A stretch of DNA of 45,303 nucleotides from an uncultured Prevotella sp. (GTDB taxonomy: Bacteria; Bacteroidota; Bacteroidia; Bacteroidales; Bacteroidaceae), in the NCBI GenBank assembly GCA_900555035.1, contig USJX01000017.1, positions 1-45,303 of the forward strand, written 5' to 3'. The notes below the pieces were generated by a model, which was not told the DNA's origin, ran no database searches, and saw only the letters and a program-made list of their open reading frames with translations. The translations under genes and the position numbers were made by a program. This document shows positions 17,615-26,941 of the stretch, one piece after another (positions within the stretch are counted from its first letter, which is position 1; the number at the start of each line of letters is the position of its first letter).

Positions 17615-19585
17615 ATGAAAATCCAGAAACTAATAATTGCAGCATTGACAGCATCGATTTTACCAACTTCATTGAGTGCTCAGCAGACATTCAATGAGAT
17701 GATGTATTCCAAGGAGAAAACCATGTTCGTTCTCAATGCCCCAACAGCCGGCAAGTCTTCTGTTACCATCCGTCTTTATAAGGATGGACAAAAAGGTAAG
17801 GCTTACAAGACGCTGAAGATGAAGAAGATGGGCGATGAACGATGGGAGGCTACCGTGAAGGGCGACCTGAAGGGTAAGTTCTATACCTTCGATATCGGTA
17901 AGGGAGAAACTCCAGGTACATTTGCTAAGGCAGTAGGCGTCAACGGAAACCGTGGTGCTATCGTTGATTTGTATGATACCGACCCTGTGGGATGGGATAA
18001 GGATGTGCGTCCTGCCATCCAGTCGCCAGCCGACCTCGTTATCTACGAGCTTCACGTGCGTGATTTCTCCATTTCTCCTACATCGGGTTTGAAATATCAG
18101 GGCAAGTATCTCGCCCTCACCGAACCTAAGGCCATCGAATATCTCAAGAACCTCGGCATCAATGCCATCCATTTCCAACCGGTATTCGATTACGCATCCG
18201 TAGATGAAACCAAGCTTGATAAGCCTCAGTTCAATTGGGGTTACGATCCGAAGAACTATAATGTGCCGGAAGGTAGTTACAGCACCGACCCTTATGCTCC
18301 GGGAACCCGCATCAAGGAGTTCAAGGAGATGGTGATGGCACTTCACAAGGCAGGTATCCGAGTGATTTTCGATGCCGTGTATAACCATACCTTCGATATC
18401 AATGGCAGCAACTTCCAGCGTACCTATCCTGACTATTACTATCGCAAGACCAAGGAGGGTAAGTATAGCGATGGTTCCGGCTGCGGCAACGAGACCGCAT
18501 CAGAAAGACCTTTGATGCGCCAGTTTATGCTGGAGAGCGTGAAGTACTGGATTGATGAATTCCATATTGACGGTTTCCGCTTCGACCTGATGGGCGTTCA
18601 CGATATCGAGACCATGCAGGCTATCCGTGAGATGGTAAACCGCATCGATCCTAGCATCTATATCTATGGTGAGGGCTGGAGTGCAGGCAGCTGTGCTTAT
18701 CCTACGGAGAAACTCGCCATGAAGGCGAATACCCATCAATTGAATGGTATCGGTGCCTTCAGCGATGATATGCGTGATGCCCTGCGTGGTCCTTTCTCTG
18801 ATGACCATAAGGGTGCGCTCCTGGCTGGTCTTCCTGGCGAGGAGGAGAGTCTGAAGTTCGGTATCGTGGGTGGCATCGCTCATCCGCAGGTGGATATGAA
18901 CAAGGTGAATTATGACAAGAAGCCTTGGACCAACAACCCAACCGAGCAGATCAGCTATGTAAGCTGCCACGACGATATGTGTCTGGTTGATAGATTGAAG
19001 GCGAGCATCCCATCCTTGACGGATAAGAATATCCCGGAAGAGATGCGTACTGCCGAGTTGCTCCGCATCGACCAGCTCGCCCAGACCTGTGTGTTCACTT
19101 CGCAGGGTGTACCTTTCATCCTTGCCGGTGAAGAGATGCTTCGCGACAAGAAGGGTGTTCACAACAGCTACAATTCTCCAGACAGCATCAACCAGTTTAC
19201 CTGGACTAATCTGCAGAAGTATCCTCAGGCATTCACCTTCTATAAGAATCTGATTCAGCTCCGCAAGAACCATCCAGCCTTCCGTCTTTCTACAGGCGAT
19301 AAGGTGCGTCAGCATCTCGAGTTCCTGCCTAGTCAGGATGCCAAGGGCAACAAGCAGAGTTGCCTCGTAGGTTTCCAGCTCAAGAACCTGGAGGGCATCG
19401 ATGCCTGGAAGCAGATCATCGTCATCTATAATTTCAACAAGCAGGCAAGGAAGATGCAGATTCCAGAGGGCAATTACACTGTGGCTTGCTGCAATGGTGT
19501 TATCAACGAGGAAGGTCTGGGTTTCATCTCTGGCAAGGAAGTAGAGGTTGCCCCTCAGTCTGCCTTGATTCTTTATCAGAAATAG
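17615..19585 (+). CDS. pulA: Type I pullulanase (GH13)
   Basis: I chose the ATG at 17615 because it gives a clean signal peptide (MKIQKLIIAALTAS... ending LSAQ). An in-frame ATG at 17588 would add nine residues and has no ribosome-binding sequence. An N-terminal beta domain precedes the GH13 barrel. The pullulanase type I signature is present as FNWGYDPKNYNVPEGSYSTD. Catalytic residues in this numbering are Asp324 (FRFDLMG), Glu353 (YGEGW) and Asp453 (SCHDDM). It cleaves alpha-1,6 branches of starch or glycogen fragments. The signal peptide lacks a lipobox, so the enzyme is probably periplasmic. It lies downstream of the GH97 gene and upstream of the SusA-type gene. Confidence 0.92.
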   Translation: MKIQKLIIAALTASILPTSLSAQQTFNEMMYSKEKTMFVLNAPTAGKSSVTIRLYKDGQKGKAYKTLKMKKMGDERWEATVKGDLKGKFYTFDIGKGETPGTFAKAVGVNGNRGAIVDLYDTDPVGWDKDVRPAIQSPADLVIYELHVRDFSISPTSGLKYQGKYLALTEPKAIEYLKNLGINAIHFQPVFDYASVDETKLDKPQFNWGYDPKNYNVPEGSYSTDPYAPGTRIKEFKEMVMALHKAGIRVIFDAVYNHTFDINGSNFQRTYPDYYYRKTKEGKYSDGSGCGNETASERPLMRQFMLESVKYWIDEFHIDGFRFDLMGVHDIETMQAIREMVNRIDPSIYIYGEGWSAGSCAYPTEKLAMKANTHQLNGIGAFSDDMRDALRGPFSDDHKGALLAGLPGEEESLKFGIVGGIAHPQVDMNKVNYDKKPWTNNPTEQISYVSCHDDMCLVDRLKASIPSLTDKNIPEEMRTAELLRIDQLAQTCVFTSQGVPFILAGEEMLRDKKGVHNSYNSPDSINQFTWTNLQKYPQAFTFYKNLIQLRKNHPAFRLSTGDKVRQHLEFLPSQDAKGNKQSCLVGFQLKNLEGIDAWKQIIVIYNFNKQARKMQIPEGNYTVACCNGVINEEGLGFISGKEVEVAPQSALILYQK

Positions 19586-19636
19586 TCTATATATAATTAA
19601 GGTGTAGAAATAGTCTATATATATAATAAGGTGTAA
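19582..19636 (+). repeat. Duplicated leader before the SusA-type gene
   Basis: Two near-identical copies (19582-19606 and 19610-19635) begin ATAGTCTATATATA and end AAGGTGTA. The first copy includes the pullulanase stop codon. The 21 nt at 19616-19636 recur exactly at 36783-36803 before the second GH43 gene, in both cases 3-4 nt upstream of the ATG. Confidence 0.8.
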
Positions 19637-19639
19637 AAT

Positions 19640-21565
19640 ATGAAAAAGATAATAGCTTCATTAGTGCTTATGGGTAGCGCAATAAGTATGAATGCGGCAG
19701 TCAACGTAAGCCGCATTGAACCTACCGACTGGTATGTGGGCATGAAGGATGCCTCGCTCCAGCTGATGGTGTATGGCAAGGATATCAAGAATGCCGATGT
19801 TACGGTGGATTATCCGGGTGTGAAGGTGGATAGCATCGCCCGCCTCGATTCTCCTAACTATCTCCTGGTGTATCTCAATCTCGATGGTGCCAAGGCTGGA
19901 GAGATGACACTCAACTTCAAGCAGGGCAAGCAGTCGAAGAAGGTGAAGTATGTGTTGAAAAACCGCGAGATGGCGGGTGACAAGCGCATCGGTTTCTCTA
20001 ACGAGGATGTGCTCTACATGCTGATGCCCGACCGTTTTGCCAATGGCAATCTGAAGAACGATGCATTCAAGAACATGCGTGACAAGACCTGCGACCGCAC
20101 GGCGCCTAGTCTTCGTCATGGTGGCGACCTAGAAGGAATCCGCCAGCATCTGGATTATTTCAACCAGTTGGGCGTAACTGCCCTGTGGTTTACTCCGGTT
20201 TTGGAGAACGACAGTCCTAATGATGGCAAGAACAGTACCTATCATGGTTATGCTACCACCAATTATTATCGTGTAGATCCACGCTTCGGAACCAACGAGG
20301 AGTACAAGCAGCTTACTGCTGAGGCTCACAAGAAGGGATTGAAGGTGGTGATGGATATGATTTTCAACCACTGCGGTTTCGATCATCCTTGGGTAGCCGA
20401 CATGCCATCGAAGGATTGGTTCAATGCTCCAGAATGGCTTGCTCCGGAAAATCAGACTCCTGAGCATCAGAAGAAGATTGGTACCGTGGATGGTGCTGCC
20501 AAGGTAAACGACAAGTATCTGCAGACCAGTTATAAGTTGACTCCTGTGCTCGATCCATACGCCAGCAAGGTAGATCTCACGGAAACCGTAGATGGCTGGT
20601 TTGTGCCAAGTATGCCAGATTTGAACCAGCGCAATCCGCACGTCATCAAGTATCTGATTCAGAATAGTGAGTGGTGGATAGAGACCGTGGGCATCGATGG
20701 CATCCGCATGGATACCTATCCATACGCCGACCGTGATGCGATGGCACACTGGATGAAGGTGCTGGGCGAGGAATATCCTCACTTCAATACTGTGGGCGAG
20801 ACTTGGGTAACCGAACCTGCCTATACCGCTGCATGGCAGAAGGACAGCAAACTCTCAGAAAAGAACAGCTATCTGCCTACCGTGATGGATTTCGCCTTCT
20901 TCGACCGCATCAACAGTGCGAAGAACGAGGAGACTGATGACTGGTGGAACGGCATGAACCGCATCTACAACGTGTTCTGCTACGACTATCTCTATCCGAA
21001 CCCAAAGAGCGTGATGGCATTCGTTGAGAATCACGATACCGACCGCTTCCTGGGTGAAGGCAAGGATACCCTGGCATTGAAGCAGGCGCTGGCTCTTCTC
21101 CTTACCGTCAACCGCACCCCACAGCTCTATTACGGAACAGAGGTATTGATGAATGGTACCAAGAGTGTAACCGATGGCAACGTACGCAAGGACTTCCCTG
21201 GCGGCTGGGCAGGTGATAAGCACAATGCCTTTACTGCCGAGGGAAGAACGCAGGCAGAGAACCAGATGTTCGACTGGCTCAGCCGATTATTGCATTGGCG
21301 CCAGGGCAACGAGGTTGTCACCAAGGGCAAGCAAACCCAGTTCTGTCCGCAGAAGGGTGTGTATGTCATCGCCCGCCAGTACAAGGGAAAGAGCGTGATG
21401 ACCATCATCAACGGCAAGAAGGAAGCCAACGAACTGAATGTTTCCCGTTATGCTGAAATCATTGGAAATGCAGAGAAAGCAACTGATGTTACTAATGGAA
21501 GAACCGTTCTTCTGAATAAGAACATCAAGCTCCGTCCTCGTCAGGCGATGATTTTAGAGTTCTAG
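19640..21565 (+). CDS. susA: SusA-type GH13 neopullulanase / cyclomaltodextrinase
   Basis: This 641-residue protein has a signal peptide (to about residue 19, SMNAA). The N-terminal Ig-like domain (about 20-115) resembles the cyclomaltodextrinase N domain. The GH13 barrel has Asp358 (GIRMDTYPYAD, nucleophile), Glu387 (VGETW, acid) and Asp466 (ENHDTDRF). A C-terminal beta domain ends the protein. It would hydrolyse alpha-1,4 bonds of imported maltodextrins or cyclodextrins, and perhaps pullulan, in the periplasm. It ends the rightward starch operon, with a strong terminator 32 bp after its stop. The exact product pattern cannot be read from the sequence. Confidence 0.92.
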   Translation: MKKIIASLVLMGSAISMNAAVNVSRIEPTDWYVGMKDASLQLMVYGKDIKNADVTVDYPGVKVDSIARLDSPNYLLVYLNLDGAKAGEMTLNFKQGKQSKKVKYVLKNREMAGDKRIGFSNEDVLYMLMPDRFANGNLKNDAFKNMRDKTCDRTAPSLRHGGDLEGIRQHLDYFNQLGVTALWFTPVLENDSPNDGKNSTYHGYATTNYYRVDPRFGTNEEYKQLTAEAHKKGLKVVMDMIFNHCGFDHPWVADMPSKDWFNAPEWLAPENQTPEHQKKIGTVDGAAKVNDKYLQTSYKLTPVLDPYASKVDLTETVDGWFVPSMPDLNQRNPHVIKYLIQNSEWWIETVGIDGIRMDTYPYADRDAMAHWMKVLGEEYPHFNTVGETWVTEPAYTAAWQKDSKLSEKNSYLPTVMDFAFFDRINSAKNEETDDWWNGMNRIYNVFCYDYLYPNPKSVMAFVENHDTDRFLGEGKDTLALKQALALLLTVNRTPQLYYGTEVLMNGTKSVTDGNVRKDFPGGWAGDKHNAFTAEGRTQAENQMFDWLSRLLHWRQGNEVVTKGKQTQFCPQKGVYVIARQYKGKSVMTIINGKKEANELNVSRYAEIIGNAEKATDVTNGRTVLLNKNIKLRPRQAMILEF

Positions 21566-21597
21566 TGAAAAGATAAATTGTATTGAAATTTAGCTAT

Positions 21598-21640
21598 ATC
21601 CACCATAAATCACTCTTTGTGTATTTATGGTGGATTTTTT
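21598..21640 (+). terminator. Terminator of the starch enzyme operon
   Basis: ATCCACCATAAAT pairs perfectly with ATTTATGGTGGAT around a 12-nt loop and is followed by TTTTTG. It ends the GH97, pullulanase and SusA-type transcription unit. Confidence 0.9.
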
Positions 21641-21687
21641 GTAAGGAGTTGATATACAGTGTTCAATGTAATGAAAAAGTAAAAAGT

Positions 21688-21754
21688 GATGGATTCCTAG
21701 TGGATTTTTGATGGCTGCAAAAGTTGCATAATTCAACAATAATTGTTACTTTTG
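21688..21754 (+). promoter_or_regulatory. Promoter and direct-repeat operator of the first TPR regulator gene
   Basis: The direct repeat GATGGATTCCTAGTGGAT lies at 21688-21705, GTTG at 21723-21726 is a weak -33 and TACTTTTG at 21747-21754 is the -7. The distance from the repeat end to the -7 element is 42 bp. The same motif at the same distance precedes the barrel gene at 43311, which suggests a shared regulator, most simply the TPR-HTH proteins themselves. Confidence 0.65.
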
Positions 21755-21802
21755 CCATGAATTTAAATAAAAAAAGAATAAGAAGTTTATAAAATCAAAA
21801 AA

Positions 21803-23545
21803 ATGAAGAAAGGTATATTCTTATTATTTACATTGATAGCTTGTGCTTTTGTTTTGGCAAGTTGCACACAGAGTACTGGCTATATGAGAAAACTGCAGCT
21901 GGTAGATAGCATGATGGAGAATAATCCGCAGGCTGCCTATGATAGCTTGTGTCTGTATGGCAAGGGGATGGAACGTAGTAAGTCGCAGAAAATCTCCATG
22001 CGCTATCGCCTGCTGATGGCAAAGGTAGAGAACAAACTTTATCTTGATATGCCTTCCGACTCAGCCTTTCAAGAAGTGGTGGATTACTATGAATCCAAGG
22101 GAACCTCTAATGATAAGATGACGGCTCATTACCTCATGGGTTGCATTTATCGCGATCAGCAAGAAGCTCCTAAAGCTATAAATAGTTACCGAGAGGCGTT
22201 GGAATTTGCAGATACATTAAGTCACGAATGTGACTATCTCGTATTGCTTAGCATTTATGGGCAAATGGCAGATGTTTTTCGAATGCAGTATTTGCATCAA
22301 GAAGCTATCAAGGCATTTCAGAAATATAGTTACTATTCCTTTAGAGCAAACAAAACCGATGAGTATATTAGGGGAATCGCATTTATGGCTGCGGAATATT
22401 ATGAACAAGGTGATACTTTAAAAGCAATAAGATATACAGAAAAGGCACATCAGCTGTACTTGCAACATGGTATGCGCAAGGAAGCCTTTGAAATATATCC
22501 CAAACTATATTTCGCCTGTTTATATCGTTCGCAATATCAGAAAGCACATTCTTACATGTTGCAATACGAAAAGGAGTCTGGGCTTTTTGATAAACATAAT
22601 AATATTGCTGAAGGACGTGAACATTACTATAAAGCCAAAGGAATGTATTATTTGGGAATAAATCAGTTGGATTCCGCCTTATATTATTATAGAAAATTGG
22701 GGAATTATGGCTATCGTTATGAAACAGCGCAAGGATTGCTGGAAATATATGGAAAATTGGGAGACAATGATTCTATTCAAAAGTATTCCAAACTTTGTGA
22801 GCATGAAATGGACAGAATATTGAATTCTACTCAGGCAGAAGCCACCATTCAGGCGTTGTCATTGTATAATTATAGCAATTTGCAAAAAGAGATAAATGAA
22901 GAAAAAATAAGGAAAGAGAGAAACAAATACGTGCTAACTATCATAGGTATTGCTATCTTTCTCCTTTTGTTTTATCTGGTATATCGACATAAGCAGATAT
23001 ATAAGAGAATGTCTGATAGATTATCTGAAGTAGGTGAGAGCTATCTTCAAACATTTAAGAAAATGGAAGATGCTCAAGATGAATTGAATACACTTTTGAA
23101 AGATAAAAACTTGTTGATTGAAAAGAAGCAGGAACAAATTTCTTCTTTGACAGAGGAACTTTAGGGCTATAAGGAAGAAATCAGCAAGATGAATAAATCA
23201 GAAAGAAAAATGATTCTTATGACCAGCAATATAGTAGAGAGCTTCAATGAGATGACTAGTATGAAAAGAAATAGTAAAAAGCCTGGCAATAAAGATTGGA
23301 AAGAACTATATGCTATTCTCCAACAAAGTCAGCCTCAAGTATATGAAAGAATCTCTAGCTGCAAATTAAGTTCCCAAGAACTTCAAGTTTGTGTCTTGAC
23401 ATATTTGGGAATGGATAATACGAAAATATCTATCCTTGTAGATACAACTGCAAAAACTGTCTGCAATGCAAAGCAGAAAGCAAACAGTAAGTTATTTAAT
23501 TGTAATACTGCTACTTCATTATATGAAAATCTGCTCAGCATATAA
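21803..23545 (+). pseudogene. Membrane TPR-HTH regulator gene interrupted by an in-frame TAG
   Basis: The frame is open for 453 codons, stops at TAG (23162-23164) and continues open in the same frame to 23545, a total of 580 residues if read through. The paralogue at 41417 is intact over the same length. Parts: lipoprotein signal (VLASC), TPR repeats (about 25-350), a membrane segment (about 376-395), a coiled coil, the TAG, then a LuxR/GerE-like helix-turn-helix (KLSSQELQVCVLTYLGMDNT to SNSKLF-type end). The stop replaces a position where CAG (Gln) would fit EEL-Q-GYKEEI, one C-to-T change. As it stands, the product is a membrane sensor without its DNA-binding part. An ATG at 23189 with AAGGAAG upstream could yield a separate 118-residue HTH protein. 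It may be a young pseudogene, a split gene or a stop that is read through. Confidence 0.8.
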
Positions 23546-23566
23546 TCCATGATTTTAGAGCTTTGA

Positions 23567-23632
23567 GATGAAAGTACTTTCGTAGCCTGATGAAAGTACT
23601 TGCGTTGCTCAATGTAAGTACTTTCGCTTGCC
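23567..23632. repeat. Three tandem 22-bp units
   Basis: Units 23567-23588, 23589-23610 and 23611-23632 each contain the palindrome AAGTACTT at the same place, so the palindromes recur every 22 bp. The units diverge in the remaining positions. They sit between the interrupted regulator gene and a terminator. They may be tandem binding sites on one DNA face or a simple repeat; the stretch carries no gene. Confidence 0.75.
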
Positions 23633-23654
23633 AACGCAGGTATATTCATATATG

Positions 23655-23699
23655 AACGCTCCTAGAATTGTAATTTTACACTTCTAGAAGCGTTTTTTT
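23655..23699 (+). terminator. Terminator after the interrupted regulator gene
   Basis: AACGCTCCTAGAA pairs with TTCTAGAAGCGTT with one mismatch and is followed by a run of T. Confidence 0.8.
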
Positions 23700-23733
23700 C
23701 TCCTAAACATTCTTTCGTTTCGATTATTCTTCG

Positions 23734-23741
23734 TACTTTTG
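23734..23741 (+). promoter_or_regulatory. -7 element of the propeller-AraC regulator gene
   Basis: TACTTTTG followed by GCAG, 40 bp before the ATG, is a consensus -7. A TTTCG about 18 bp upstream may serve as a weak -33. Confidence 0.55.
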
Positions 23742-23781
23742 CAGCAGAAGTATAAAAACTTAATGAGCAAAAGAAAAATTA

Positions 23782-26742
23782 ATGGCTAAATACATACTTT
23801 CCATCATAGCAGCATTCTTCATAACTTTGAGCAGTTTTGCGCAAGGTGGCCTGCCTAGTCGCTTTAATGTAAGCTACCTCAACATGGCAGCAGGAATGCC
23901 TAATAATTTTGCCGATGATATCTTTCAGGATTCTTACGGCTTTGTGTGGATCAGTACACATGGTGGTGGACTGGTGCGTTACGATGGCTTTAACTTCGTG
24001 AACTTCGGATTGGGGTCCAATGCCATCAGTTTGCGAAGCAACAGTTGCCGAAATGTGTATGAAGACCATTTCCGTCGCCTCTGGATTGCCTTTGAGGAAG
24101 GTCCGCAGGTGCTCGACCTCAACACCATGCAGCCCATCGTTCCTCCTTGTGAAAACGAGAAGGTGGAGGCACAGCTCAAGAAGGCATTGAAGAATTCGAG
24201 CAGCAATAGGATGTATTGCGATGCCAAGGGCAATATATGGATGATATCCATCAACCTCCTGACCCGTTTCGGATTTAATGAAAAGGGTGAGGTGAATAGC
24301 GTCTTGACCATTGACTATCCTTTCAATGCGCCCGACCTGGGACTTTGCGATGTCTATCGACGGGGAACGGTGGTGTTGTGCAACAATGGAGTGGTGAGCG
24401 AATTCTCTGTGAAGAATAACCAGTTGGTTGCCAGGAATATCACCTCCCTGTTTGCTCCGTTGGAAAATCGCTATGCTGGCGATATCATCTCTTATCACGG
24501 AAAAATCTGGCTTGCCACCAATCGCGGTTTGTTCAATAGTGCCAAACTGCAGTATCATTGCTCGGCTACCGACCACTCGCTTCAGCACGAGGTGGTGACG
24601 AGCCTTGCCATCTCTCCTGATGATAAACTCCTGGTGGGAACACTCTGCGGTGTGGATATCTTCAATGATAAAACGGGCGAGATTGAGCATTGGAACAGTG
24701 CTTCTGCCGTCAATCCGCTGAGCAGTAACTTCGTGAACAGTCTGTTTGCCAAGAACGGACAGATTTGGGTTGCCACCGAAACGGGTGGCGTTACCAAGTT
24801 GGCTCCCCGCCAGTTGCAGCTCGAATTCTATCGCCATGATGCCTCTAACCCGGGAAGTCTTTCTCCCAATGCCGTCAATGCCATGTATGCAGCACCGGAT
24901 GGCACCCTGTGGGTAGGCACCGTGGAAGGCGGACTCAACTCTCTGGCTCCTGGTGGCAAGAACTTTACTCATTATACAACGGCAAACTCGGGACTGCCTC
25001 ATAACAGTGTTTCTGCGCTTGCCGCTGACAACCGTGGCAACCTCTGGATAGGAACCTGGGGTACAGGCTTTGCCGTGATGAACCTTAAGCAGCCGGGCAA
25101 GATTACTCCTCTTGTGGTGGACCAGAAATATCAGCATTACCTGAATTTTGCTGGTGCCCTGGCCTATGACCCTATCAATGATGGCATGTGGCTGGGAACC
25201 AACGATGGCCTTTTCTTCTACGACCTGAAGCACCAGCAAATTACAGAACCCTTCAAGGGATGCCTGAATGTGCGAGGCTGCATCGGCGCTTTGATTACCA
25301 AGGATGGCAAGCTGCTGATGGGTTGTGTACAGGGTATGGTAGAGGTAAACTTGAAATCCCGCCGTGGCAAGGATGAGTTTGCCGTGCAGTATCATCCTCA
25401 TAAGCTCGATGACCCGGAGAGTGGAGTGATAGATAAGATCATTTCCTTCTGCCAGACAAAGGATGGAAAGATTTGGCTCGGCAGCAATGGCTATGGCCTG
25501 TACTGCTATTATTATAATAAGGTGGGAAAGGCTGAAGTGAAGTCGTTTACCACCAATCAGGGATTGGCGAACAATACGGTGAAGGGTATTGTGGAAGACA
25601 ACCAGGGCATGCTGTGGATTGCTACCGATAACGGACTTTCGGTTTTCAACCCCAAAAACGAGACCTTTACCAGTTTCTATAAGAACGATGGTCTGCTCAG
25701 TGCCCAGTTCTATTTTAATGGAGCCATCCGCAATGCGAAGGGCGAGATATTCCTGGGTACAGATGGTGGCATGATGGCCGTGATGGGTGTCAATCCTTCT
25801 GCCTATTATGTGGGAAAACTCCGCTTTACGGAACTCCTGGTAGATAACCAGCCAGTCTTTGCCGGTAGCGATTATCTGGACGATGATATCTCTATCGCTA
25901 AGGAAATGAGTATCCATGAAAGCGATAAATCGTTTACCATCAACTTCTCGGCACTCAACTATGGCAGCGAGACGCAGGGTGTTTATCTCTATCGCATGAA
26001 GGGATATGAGAACGAATGGGTGCAGTTGAAACCGGGGCAGCATAGTGTGAGATATTCTACTTTGCCTGCGGGCAAGTATGAGTTTGAGGTGAAATATACC
26101 CCAAGTATCGACTCCGACAATGAGCAGGTTATCTCGATAGCCGTGAAGGTGACGCCTTATTTCTGGAAGAGCTGGTGGTTTATCACGTTGATGGTTATCC
26201 TCATCATTGCTTTGGCGCAGTATGCTTATATCCGCAAGTTGGATAAGATGCGTGAGCGAGAGGTGGAGGCTTTGTACCGACCTATTGAGGCTGCCTTGAA
26301 GGAGAGCGACGACCCAAGCAAGTTGCAGGGCCGCATCCAGATGATTCTGGAAAACCAGAAGCGCTATCAGGAAAGTCAGAAGAAAACCTTCGAGGCAGAT
26401 AGGAAGGAAGTAGCTGAACATACCAAGCCTTTCATGGAATCTGTTATGGAAGTGATGGAGAAGAATTACGATAATTCGGAGTTCGGTGTCCAGGAACTTG
26501 CTGATGCCTTGGGTATGAACCGAAGCATCCTGAGCAAGAAACTCAATGCGGAGTGCGGATTGCCTACGGCGCAGTTTATCCGCAACTATCGCCTGGATAT
26601 TGCCAAGAAGCTGATAGTAGAGAATGTTGCCAATCGCAATATCACCGAGATTGCCTATCGTGTGGGATTCAACGACCCGAAATACTTCACCCGTTGCTTT
26701 ACCAAACAGTATGGGGCATCTCCTTCCTCTTTCAAGGAATAG
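23782..26742 (+). CDS. Membrane one-component regulator: two-component-type propeller, Y_Y_Y and AraC domains
   Basis: This 986-residue protein has a signal peptide (SSFAQ near residue 20). A long Reg_prop beta-propeller region (about 30-690) has repeated lines such as DIFQDSYGFVWISTHGGGLVRYDG and GNLWIGTWGTG. A Y_Y_Y domain follows (about 710-785), then one membrane segment (about 795-815), a cytoplasmic coiled coil and an AraC-type HTH (about 880-986, ending FTRCFTKQYGASPSSFKE). It resembles hybrid two-component regulators of PULs, but histidine kinase and receiver domains are absent: only about 60 residues separate membrane and DNA-binding parts. It should sense a glycan fragment in the periplasm and activate the adjacent susC-led PUL. 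Direct TCCACC repeats before that susC are candidate targets. Confidence 0.9.
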   Translation: MAKYILSIIAAFFITLSSFAQGGLPSRFNVSYLNMAAGMPNNFADDIFQDSYGFVWISTHGGGLVRYDGFNFVNFGLGSNAISLRSNSCRNVYEDHFRRLWIAFEEGPQVLDLNTMQPIVPPCENEKVEAQLKKALKNSSSNRMYCDAKGNIWMISINLLTRFGFNEKGEVNSVLTIDYPFNAPDLGLCDVYRRGTVVLCNNGVVSEFSVKNNQLVARNITSLFAPLENRYAGDIISYHGKIWLATNRGLFNSAKLQYHCSATDHSLQHEVVTSLAISPDDKLLVGTLCGVDIFNDKTGEIEHWNSASAVNPLSSNFVNSLFAKNGQIWVATETGGVTKLAPRQLQLEFYRHDASNPGSLSPNAVNAMYAAPDGTLWVGTVEGGLNSLAPGGKNFTHYTTANSGLPHNSVSALAADNRGNLWIGTWGTGFAVMNLKQPGKITPLVVDQKYQHYLNFAGALAYDPINDGMWLGTNDGLFFYDLKHQQITEPFKGCLNVRGCIGALITKDGKLLMGCVQGMVEVNLKSRRGKDEFAVQYHPHKLDDPESGVIDKIISFCQTKDGKIWLGSNGYGLYCYYYNKVGKAEVKSFTTNQGLANNTVKGIVEDNQGMLWIATDNGLSVFNPKNETFTSFYKNDGLLSAQFYFNGAIRNAKGEIFLGTDGGMMAVMGVNPSAYYVGKLRFTELLVDNQPVFAGSDYLDDDISIAKEMSIHESDKSFTINFSALNYGSETQGVYLYRMKGYENEWVQLKPGQHSVRYSTLPAGKYEFEVKYTPSIDSDNEQVISIAVKVTPYFWKSWWFITLMVILIIALAQYAYIRKLDKMREREVEALYRPIEAALKESDDPSKLQGRIQMILENQKRYQESQKKTFEADRKEVAEHTKPFMESVMEVMEKNYDNSEFGVQELADALGMNRSILSKKLNAECGLPTAQFIRNYRLDIAKKLIVENVANRNITEIAYRVGFNDPKYFTRCFTKQYGASPSSFKE

Positions 26743-26788
26743 CTTTCCTTTCAAGGAATAGTGGTTCTTATCCCTTTCAGGGAATAAA
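26729..26788 (+). repeat. Repeated gene end after the propeller-AraC gene
   Basis: CTTTCAAGGAATAG, which contains the stop codon of the regulator gene, recurs at 26749-26762, and a variant CCTTTCAGGGAATAA is at 26774-26788. The units are partly palindromic (CCTT/AAGG). They look like small tandem duplications of the gene end. Confidence 0.6.
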
Positions 26789-26819
26789 TGTTTCCTCTTT
26801 CTGGGGTGGATAAATGTGT

Positions 26820-26866
26820 ATCTGCTAAGTCTGCATAGCAAAATCAGACTTAGCAGATATTTTTTT
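26820..26866 (+). terminator. Terminator of the propeller-AraC gene
   Basis: ATCTGCTAAGTCTG pairs perfectly with CAGACTTAGCAGAT and is followed by ATTTTTTTG. Confidence 0.92.
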
Positions 26867-26941
26867 GTTTCTTTTTCTGTTGCAAGTTGTGAAAGTGTAT
26901 GTGCGGGCACACACAAAGTGGATAACTAAAGAAATATAGTA

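Noticed and set aside
23779..26916. 1045-codon open frame on the minus strand opposite the propeller-AraC gene
   Set aside because: It exactly shadows a gene with clear domains and its translation has no family features; the same holds for the 763-codon minus frame opposite malQ and for the long shadows opposite susC, the GH97 gene and the GH43 genes.
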